A DNA stretch of 64,000 nt from Crocinitomix algicola (GTDB lineage: Bacteria > Bacteroidota > Bacteroidia > Flavobacteriales_D > Crocinitomicaceae). This document shows, in pieces, positions 57,927 through 64,000 of the stretch (the first letter of the stretch is position 1; each line of letters begins with the position of its first letter). A model generated the notes under the pieces. That model searched no databases. It was not told where the DNA came from and saw nothing but the letters and a program-made list of their open reading frames with translations. Position numbers and translations under genes: made by a program. Location of the stretch: NCBI RefSeq assembly GCF_001661595.2, contig NZ_LYPF02000018.1, positions 86,254-150,253 of the forward strand, given 5' to 3'.

Positions 57927-58636
57927 ACGGTATTACTTTTGAAAATAAAAAAATATTAGTGGTAGTAGCACATCCTGATGACGAGTTGCTGGGACTAGGA
58001 GGAACATTACATCGCTTAAAACGTGAAAATGAGGCCACTATCAAAGTGGTTATATTAGGGGAGGGAATAACAAGTCGTTCAAATACAAGAGATGCGGAAC
58101 TTTGGAACAAAGAACTACATGTCCACAATAACAACATATTAGAAGCAAAGCGTAAAATAGGTTATGATGACTTAAGTGTATATCAATTTCCAGATAACCG
58201 TTTTGATTCCGTCGATTTATTAGACATAATTAAAGTGATTGAAAAAGAAAAAAATGATTTTCAACCAGACATCATTTTCACACATCATGGTGGAGATCTA
58301 AACATAGATCATCAACGAACATTTGACGCCGTTATAACCGCAAGTAGACCAATGGAAAGTGAAACGACAAACACAATCATTACTTTTGAGACTCCGAGTG
58401 GAACAGAGTGGCGCGCTTCTAGTCATCCTATGCATTTTATTCCTAATCTCTACGTAAAAATTGAAGAAGAAGATTTAGCGGCTAAAATTTCTGGAATGGA
58501 GTGCTACCAATTCGAAAAACGAACTTACCCCCATCCTAGAAGTCCTGAAGCCCTTCGAATTCAAGCTCAGCGATCAGGAATAATAATCGGTGAAATGTAC
58601 GCAGAAGCTTTTGTTATAGTTCGTTCAAAAATATAA
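57923..58636 (+). CDS. PIG-L/LmbE family N-deacetylase
   Basis: 237-residue zinc-dependent deacetylase. Metal motifs AHPDDELLGLGG (about 14-25) and HHGGDLNIDHQR (H-x3-D, about 128-139) with H further on (SSHPMHFI). These enzymes remove N-acetyl groups from sugars and similar molecules. Directly coupled to pseH (ATGA-type overlap), so it probably acts on a Pse intermediate or product, e.g. to free an amine for another acyl group. The substrate is inferred from position only. Confidence 0.85.
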   Translation: MNGITFENKKILVVVAHPDDELLGLGGTLHRLKRENEATIKVVILGEGITSRSNTRDAELWNKELHVHNNNILEAKRKIGYDDLSVYQFPDNRFDSVDLLDIIKVIEKEKNDFQPDIIFTHHGGDLNIDHQRTFDAVITASRPMESETTNTIITFETPSGTEWRASSHPMHFIPNLYVKIEEEDLAAKISGMECYQFEKRTYPHPRSPEALRIQAQRSGIIIGEMYAEAFVIVRSKI

Positions 58637-58667
58637 ACTTTCTAAAACATTTTTTGGCTTTATTCAA

Positions 58668-60002
58668 ATGAAAATATTATTCGTAGAAAACAGGTATAAA
58701 ACTGATCTTTGGGAAATTATTGCTCGAGTTTATCAAGACCTAGGTCATGAGATTCACTGGATTGTTCAAAATGCTGAATTCACACCAAGTATTGGGAAAG
58801 TTCATATTATTCCATATCCTAAAAAATCTGATTTAAATAAGGTAACAAAAACAGCGAACCTGGACAGAATTATACATACCAACAGGGGTATACGCTACTT
58901 TGAAATTCAAAATGAAAACTTTATTTTCTATTATAATGATCGCATTACTTCATTAATTGAAACGATTCAACCAAATTTGGCTTTTGGTGAAGCAACAGCT
59001 TTTCATGAATTATTAGTTATCAAATCCTGCGAAGAAAATAAAATTTTATACTTAAACCCTTGTACTTCACGATATCCAAGTAAACGTTTTTCATTTTACA
59101 AGTTTGACACAACAACCCCATACTTCGGTTCAAATGAAACTTATTCTGAAGATGAAGCTATTTCGTTTGTGAACGAAATTACAGGTCGAAAAGTTAAGCC
59201 TGACTACATGAAGAACTCACAAATATCATTAACGAATCAGGATAAAATTAAAGACAAAATTAAATTAATTAAAGGTTTCTACAGAGGTGAAAAATACAAC
59301 ACTCCATCTCCATTTGTAAAAAGAAAATTAAATAAAATCAGTGCAAAAAACATTCGCCATTGGGATCAATTATCCACTCCTTTCAATCAAATAACTGGAG
59401 AATTCAAACTTTTGTATCCTTTACAAATGCAGCCTGAGGCTAATATAGATGTTTGGGGTCACCCACACTCGGATCAACATGTAATTATCCGAGAAACTCT
59501 TAAACAGCTAAGAAATAATGAAGTTTTAATTTTAAAACCAAACCCTAAGTCAAAATATGAAATAGATGATCAAATACTTGACTTGATAAAAAGTAACCCA
59601 AAAAAACTTTATTGCCTCCATCATTCTAGCAGCATGACTGATATTTGGAACGAAATTCATTTAATTTTAACGGTAACCGGAACCGTTTCAATAGAGTGTG
59701 TTTTTTCTAATAAACCAATTGTAATGTTGGGGGATGGTATTCAATTGGAACAAAAAAACTGCATCAAAATAGATAGTTACCAAAAACTACCAGCTATAAT
59801 TGACCAAATCAAAACCGAATCATTCCCAAAACTCACATTAACCGAAAAGCAACACTTTTTGAACCGATTAGTCTCGTCTAGCTACCAAGGTATTGTGGCT
59901 GATGGACTAAACTTCAAAGACCATTTACAAGATGATGAAAATAAGAAGTTATTGATTTCAGCCTTTAAAAATATTTTAAGTCGGTTTGAACACTCCAATT
60001 AG
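58668..60002 (+). CDS. KpsS-like capsule protein, candidate nonulosonate transferase
   Basis: 444-residue cytosolic protein that resembles capsule polysaccharide biosynthesis/KpsS-type GT-B proteins. N-terminal domain starts MKILFVENRYKTDLWEIIARVYQ; C-terminal half has YPLQMQPEANIDVWGHPHSDQ, EVLILKPNPKSKYEID, LTVTGTVSIECVFSNKPIVMLGD, typical of the Kdo/nonulosonate transferase fold. A KpsS-type protein has been described as a retaining pseudaminyl transferase in Acinetobacter, so this is the best candidate in the locus. It has no classical Pse-transferase name here. The 3' end overlaps the polymerase gene by 17 bp. Confidence 0.6.
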   Translation: MKILFVENRYKTDLWEIIARVYQDLGHEIHWIVQNAEFTPSIGKVHIIPYPKKSDLNKVTKTANLDRIIHTNRGIRYFEIQNENFIFYYNDRITSLIETIQPNLAFGEATAFHELLVIKSCEENKILYLNPCTSRYPSKRFSFYKFDTTTPYFGSNETYSEDEAISFVNEITGRKVKPDYMKNSQISLTNQDKIKDKIKLIKGFYRGEKYNTPSPFVKRKLNKISAKNIRHWDQLSTPFNQITGEFKLLYPLQMQPEANIDVWGHPHSDQHVIIRETLKQLRNNEVLILKPNPKSKYEIDDQILDLIKSNPKKLYCLHHSSSMTDIWNEIHLILTVTGTVSIECVFSNKPIVMLGDGIQLEQKNCIKIDSYQKLPAIIDQIKTESFPKLTLTEKQHFLNRLVSSSYQGIVADGLNFKDHLQDDENKKLLISAFKNILSRFEHSN

Positions 60003-61245
60003 AAATAACGAATTTTTAAAGAAAATTAATCCGATAAAAACGACCGTTATGGCGTTTTTGGTTTGGGCAATATTATTCTTTACAGCACCTTTGAAAGTTA
60101 ATATCGAATTAAGTTGGAACGCTTACTTTTTGATGGCTTTAACCATGTTTTCGTTTCTTTTTGCATGTTATATACCATCGCGGTCATTTAAATCTTTCGA
60201 AATCAACGCAGATAGATTGAAATCTATATTTATAATCATTCTAACGCTCGCTTTAATCGGTGTACTTCTCAAACTATTTGATCGATTTGTCATACGTGGA
60301 ATTTCTTTAGGCGCCGGCAATATGTTTAATAGGGAACAAATGGAAACTGGAAGCGGTAACCCCTTAGGAATTATTGCTTCCACGATTGCTCCTTTCGGTT
60401 ACATACCAATTTTCCTAATGTGGAAATACAAATTAAAACTTTGGTGGCCCATAAAGGTCATAGTATATTTTGTGTTTTTTGCTCAAATTTTTGATGCTTT
60501 TTTAGTAGGGTCACGTTCTGTAATCTTTGTAAACCTGATGTTCTTATTACTTCATTTAATATACTTGAAAAGAATCATCTTAAAAACTAAAACTTATCTA
60601 ATACTTGGTTTAACAGGACTGGTAGTTTTTGGTATCATGAATTATATTTTCATTGAACGATCTAAAGAGTTTTTAGGTGACAAAGTATATGACTTAGCAT
60701 TAAACGAATCAAACTTCAATTTTACAGCTAATAGAACAAATGAGTTTCAGCGAAATTTTGATAAAAAAAATGACATTGAAAAAAGTATTAGTTTCTCATA
60801 TATGATAACAGTTCAGTATTTCACACATGGAATGATTGAATACTCGTATCTAGTTTCTAACTACAACAGTAACCATACATATGGTGCTTATACTTTTAAT
60901 GTTTACTATAGATTCATCGATAAAATCTTTGGAACAAACTTGTCCATCGAGAATTTGAAGTCTATTTTACCTCGATATGGTGTTTATACCACTTTATTAG
61001 GATCTATATTTGTCGATTTTGGATGGTTTATCATTGTTTTTATGTTTCTATTCGGTAGGCTAGTAAAAATTGTTTACGAGACAGCTTTGAAAGGCACTGA
61101 TTGGGCAATTTTAATGTATTTCTACATATTTATCATTCTGGTTTTTTGGCCAGTATTTAACTTTATAAATGGTGCGGGCGGCTTATTTACAATTACAAGT
61201 TTAATCTGCTTTTCAGTTCTAAGTAGGTACTTGGTAAAAGAATAA
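59986..61245 (+). CDS. wzy: O-antigen/oligosaccharide repeat-unit polymerase, Wzy-like
   Basis: 419-residue integral membrane protein with about ten hydrophobic segments and a large periplasmic loop (about 230-320, NRTNEFQRNFDKKNDIEKS...), the layout of Wzy polymerases that link repeat units in the periplasm. No sequence signature is diagnostic, so the call rests on topology and on its place next to a Wzx-like flippase and Wzz. The chosen start is TTG at 59986, since the next ATG (60049) would lose part of the first span. Confidence 0.7.
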   Translation: MNTPIRNNEFLKKINPIKTTVMAFLVWAILFFTAPLKVNIELSWNAYFLMALTMFSFLFACYIPSRSFKSFEINADRLKSIFIIILTLALIGVLLKLFDRFVIRGISLGAGNMFNREQMETGSGNPLGIIASTIAPFGYIPIFLMWKYKLKLWWPIKVIVYFVFFAQIFDAFLVGSRSVIFVNLMFLLLHLIYLKRIILKTKTYLILGLTGLVVFGIMNYIFIERSKEFLGDKVYDLALNESNFNFTANRTNEFQRNFDKKNDIEKSISFSYMITVQYFTHGMIEYSYLVSNYNSNHTYGAYTFNVYYRFIDKIFGTNLSIENLKSILPRYGVYTTLLGSIFVDFGWFIIVFMFLFGRLVKIVYETALKGTDWAILMYFYIFIILVFWPVFNFINGAGGLFTITSLICFSVLSRYLVKE

Positions 61246-61392
61246 ATAAAAAAAAAACAATTTAAACAACCGTTCAAGCGTATTGTACGTTATTAATATT
61301 CTTGGTACAGATATTGTAATAACTGTAACTAGCACCCAACTAAAAACTGAAAGTTCTACTATAGAGAGATAAACGATTGTGTAAGTGGCAAT
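61246..61392. other. gap between polymerase and flippase genes
   Basis: 147 bp, very AT-rich. I see no ORF, no terminator hairpin with T-run and no clear TAnnTTTG promoter. Several short repeats of TATTGTA and GTTATTA are present, probably chance. Confidence 0.4.
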
Positions 61393-62700
61393 ATGCTTAC
61401 TACTAGCTATATGAAGAATAAAATTATCGCTTTTTCGCGACAATACAATAATCAACTAAAAGGTGTTGTAGGACTAATTACCATTTTTATGGTTTTAAAG
61501 TCTGTCGCTTATTTTGCGCCGTTAATTCTAAGTCAAATAGCCACAACATTCGTCTACGGAGAATTCGAGTACTCTTTGAACATTGGTCTAATCTTAATAA
61601 GTGTGTTTTCTTTTGGGCTACCAGGTAGTTTCGCATACTTTGTGATGAAACACAAGAGAGATGAACTTATTCCTGTATTTCATTGGCACTTTGTCATTTT
61701 GTCAGTATTAATCACTTTACCCGTAATTTTTTTCCCTTCGCTTTTGTCGAATAACTGGTATGGAGCATTGGTAATTGGTGTGGCTTTAGCGGATCAAGCC
61801 TTGGTCTCTGCGATATTAAAAAGTAGCGGTAAAAATGCATTTTCAGTGGTCATCGACACAGGTATTTATTTAGTTCTTGGAGCATTAATCACTCTTGATT
61901 TATTAAACATACTCGCTTTTTCTAAAGAATTATGGTTTCTAACTATTTTAATAGTGTTCAACATCTTTGTCGCTTTTACACATTATTCTAAACTTAACGG
62001 AATTTCAAAAGTTTCTAAAAAGGCGATTAGAGAACTTTATGGGTTTGGATTTTTAATCTTACTCTCGGGACCTTTAATAATGCTTGTAACTAATAGCACT
62101 AGAATATATTTAGAACAATTCTTAGGATTAGAAAGTGTTAGTATTTATTCTTTCTATTTCAGAGTTGCCACATTACTATTAATAATCTATCGTGTATCTT
62201 ATATACTTTTGTTTCGAAAAATATTTTTAGAAGAACATAAAAAGCTTGACCTGTGGATAACAATCATCATGATAATGATTGGTGTTTCAGGAGTGGTACT
62301 TACGCTTCTGTTTTACTTCGATATCCTAGGTTATTTTTTTAACATCGACAATATTTATAAAAGTAATTTTCACCTTTTACCTTTAGTGGTGTTTCAAACT
62401 TTTTTCTGGATAAACTCGGCTTTTTTAGAAGGTTTGATTGTTCGAGAAAGGTTATTAAGAAAATTCGTTCTTGTAATTTTTAGTTTTTTAACATTGTTAG
62501 TTAGTTATTTATATGTGTATTCTCAATATTATGTACTGACGATACAACATATCATTATTGCAAACACATTAATAATATTTGGCATGGTGCTTGGACAGTA
62601 TTTCATCTTAGCACAAAAAAAGATATACTATCGTAAATCACTAGTCCTAAACATTAGTATTGCTTTAGTTTATCTGGTTTATCTTAATTTTACATTTTAA
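61393..62700 (+). CDS. wzx: Wzx-type oligosaccharide flippase
   Basis: 435-residue membrane protein with about twelve spans, of the polysaccharide-translocase (MATE/MOP) type. It would flip lipid-linked repeat units across the inner membrane. Supports: hydrophobic pattern, MOP-like segment ILISVFSFGLPGSFAYFVMK near 71-90, and its place between Wzy-like and glycosyltransferase genes. ATG 61393 or 61411 could be the start. Confidence 0.75.
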   Translation: MLTTSYMKNKIIAFSRQYNNQLKGVVGLITIFMVLKSVAYFAPLILSQIATTFVYGEFEYSLNIGLILISVFSFGLPGSFAYFVMKHKRDELIPVFHWHFVILSVLITLPVIFFPSLLSNNWYGALVIGVALADQALVSAILKSSGKNAFSVVIDTGIYLVLGALITLDLLNILAFSKELWFLTILIVFNIFVAFTHYSKLNGISKVSKKAIRELYGFGFLILLSGPLIMLVTNSTRIYLEQFLGLESVSIYSFYFRVATLLLIIYRVSYILLFRKIFLEEHKKLDLWITIIMIMIGVSGVVLTLLFYFDILGYFFNIDNIYKSNFHLLPLVVFQTFFWINSAFLEGLIVRERLLRKFVLVIFSFLTLLVSYLYVYSQYYVLTIQHIIIANTLIIFGMVLGQYFILAQKKIYYRKSLVLNISIALVYLVYLNFTF

Positions 62701-62722
62701 TCCAAAACAAAAACACGGAGAT

Positions 62723-63886
62723 ATGAAAGTGGCGTTAGTTCAAGATTGGCTCACAACGATGGGTGGAGCTGAAAAAGTTTTTAAAGAAATCATAAAATTA
62801 TACCCAAATGCTGATGTATATACCTTGGTATACAATGATGACATAATTGAGAAACTCGGGATTAAAAAAGAAAAAGTAACGGCATCTTATATTCAAAAAT
62901 TACCGTTTGCTCGAACGAAACATCGTAATTATTTACCACTATTTAAAAAAGCCATAGAGAGCTTTGACTTGACTGAATATGATCTAATTATTTCTTCATC
63001 CTATTCCGTTGCTAAAGGCGTGTTATCTCATGGAAACCAAACACATATTTGTTATTGTCACTCTCCAGTTCGCTATGCTTGGGATCTTTACCATCAATAT
63101 ATGAAGATTAGTAACCTTAAAAGAGGCCCTAAAACTTGGATGGTTAAACGCGAATTGCATAAATTGAGAATTTGGGATGTAATTAGTGCTAACCGAGTAG
63201 ATTATTTCATTTCTAATTCGGATTTTATCAAAACAAGAATTAATAAGATCTACAGACGGGAAGCAGAAACAATTTACCCGCCAGTTGATCTCGATAAATT
63301 TACGCTAAAGACGGAGAAAGAAGATTTTTACATCACTTGTTCTAGACTTGTTCCATATAAAAAAGTAGACTTAATCGTTAAAGCGTTCCAAAATATGCCG
63401 GATAAAAAATTAAAAGTCATTGGCACTGGGCCTGAGTTAAAGCGTATTAAAAAAATGGCAGGACCTAACGTGGAAATGATGGGATTTCAATCAGATGAGA
63501 TATTACGTGATGAAATTTCCAAAGCAAGAGGCTTTATATTTGCCGCTAAAGAAGATTTTGGCATTGTTCCTGTGGAAGCTCAAGCATGTGGTACACCCGT
63601 AATAGCTTTTGCTGAAGGAGGATCACTTGAAACGGTAATAAATCATAAAACTGGTGTTTATTTTTATGAACAAACAGCAAGTTCCATAGAAAAAGCAATT
63701 GCTGAATTTGAATATATCGAAAATGAATTCAATCCGCTTGCTATTCGTGAACATGCAGAGAAATTTGACACACCAACATTTCATAAAAACTTCAAAAAAT
63801 TTATTGATAACCATATTGATTCAGGTCATCCCCGATGCAAAAGTGTAAATAAAACCAGCACTCCATTAATTTTTCAAAGTGCATAA
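62723..63886 (+). CDS. glycosyltransferase family 4 protein
   Basis: 387-residue GT-B glycosyltransferase that adds a sugar to the lipid-linked repeat unit. N-terminal VALVQDWLTTMGGAEKVF with the donor-side GG; C-terminal E-x7-E motif in AKEDFGIVPVEAQACGTPVIAFAEGG (Glu residues at about 277 and 285), and ITCSRLVPYKKVDLIVKAF. This resembles mannosyl/rhamnosyl-type enzymes; the sugar is not predictable. The tail ends CKSVNKTSTPLIFQSA, without family similarity that I can see. Confidence 0.88.
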   Translation: MKVALVQDWLTTMGGAEKVFKEIIKLYPNADVYTLVYNDDIIEKLGIKKEKVTASYIQKLPFARTKHRNYLPLFKKAIESFDLTEYDLIISSSYSVAKGVLSHGNQTHICYCHSPVRYAWDLYHQYMKISNLKRGPKTWMVKRELHKLRIWDVISANRVDYFISNSDFIKTRINKIYRREAETIYPPVDLDKFTLKTEKEDFYITCSRLVPYKKVDLIVKAFQNMPDKKLKVIGTGPELKRIKKMAGPNVEMMGFQSDEILRDEISKARGFIFAAKEDFGIVPVEAQACGTPVIAFAEGGSLETVINHKTGVYFYEQTASSIEKAIAEFEYIENEFNPLAIREHAEKFDTPTFHKNFKKFIDNHIDSGHPRCKSVNKTSTPLIFQSA

Positions 63887-64000
63887 TAGGAATATTAGGC
63901 TACTTATACTGTTTTTATAAACGATATGAGTGCCACCAATACACTAAGGTATAGCTCATCCTTTAAACACTGTAATTATAGGCTAATTTTTAAATAAAAG
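63887..64000. other. right edge, no gene seen
   Basis: 114 bp after the last gene. No start of a further ORF, no hairpin with T-run and no clean promoter were found. The polysaccharide locus probably continues past the window, since no initiating phosphoglycosyl transferase is seen. Confidence 0.5.

Noticed and set aside
1..64000. CRISPR arrays, tRNA or rRNA genes, insertion sequences, integrases
   Set aside because: I looked for regularly spaced repeats, tRNA-like folds and transposase motifs and saw none; the intergenic space is also small.

Overview
The window comes from the chromosome of a Bacteroidota bacterium, most likely of the order Flavobacteriales. Evidence: low GC content; the gene order rpsL-rpsG-fusA-rpsJ in one run without tuf; secY-infA-rpmJ-rpsM-rpsK-rpsD-rpoA; absence of Shine-Dalgarno-like leaders; promoters of the Bacteroidetes type (TTG, 19-20 bp, TAnnTTTG); and type IX secretion/gliding genes (porU, porV, a porP/sprF homologue, gldJ). 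The genus cannot be fixed from this sequence alone.

Layout. (1) 1-16115, minus strand: one str-S10-spc-alpha super-operon from rpsL down to a 3'-truncated rpoA, with a good promoter just upstream of rpsL (16189-16218). (2) 16380-25908: a UvrD/PcrA helicase, a large membrane sensor histidine kinase with beta-propeller repeats, penicillin-binding protein 1C, IspF and PorV. (3) 26087-33188: PorU, a PorP/SprF-like outer-membrane protein and GldJ, which with PorV make a compact type IX secretion cluster. (4) 33290-45920: mixed genes, including a DUF4139 protein, a PlsC-like acyltransferase, a secreted protein with a T9SS sorting domain, a lipoprotein, MoaA, a PAS histidine kinase/LuxR-type response regulator pair, an unusual fusion of an oxoamine-synthase-like PLP enzyme with a GNAT-like domain, and an outer-membrane barrel protein. 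An intergenic stretch around 44980-45145 holds nested inverted repeats. (5) 46287-63886, plus strand: a surface-polysaccharide locus with export proteins (six-SLBB Wza-like, Wzz-like), a complete predicted route to a CMP-activated pseudaminic-acid-like sugar (PseB, PseC, SpsF-like cytidylyltransferase, PseI, PseG, PseH), a polymerase, a flippase and glycosyltransferases.

The most interesting part is region 5. Four enzymes not needed for ordinary pseudaminic acid (a 2-oxoglutarate/Fe(II)-type oxygenase, an ATP-grasp ligase, an amidohydrolase-fold protein and a PIG-L deacetylase) are tightly interleaved with the Pse genes. Together they suggest that the nonulosonic acid is de-acetylated and re-acylated with an unusual group, or otherwise tailored. 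This is inference from gene content. The neighbouring KpsS-like protein is a candidate transferase for the sugar.
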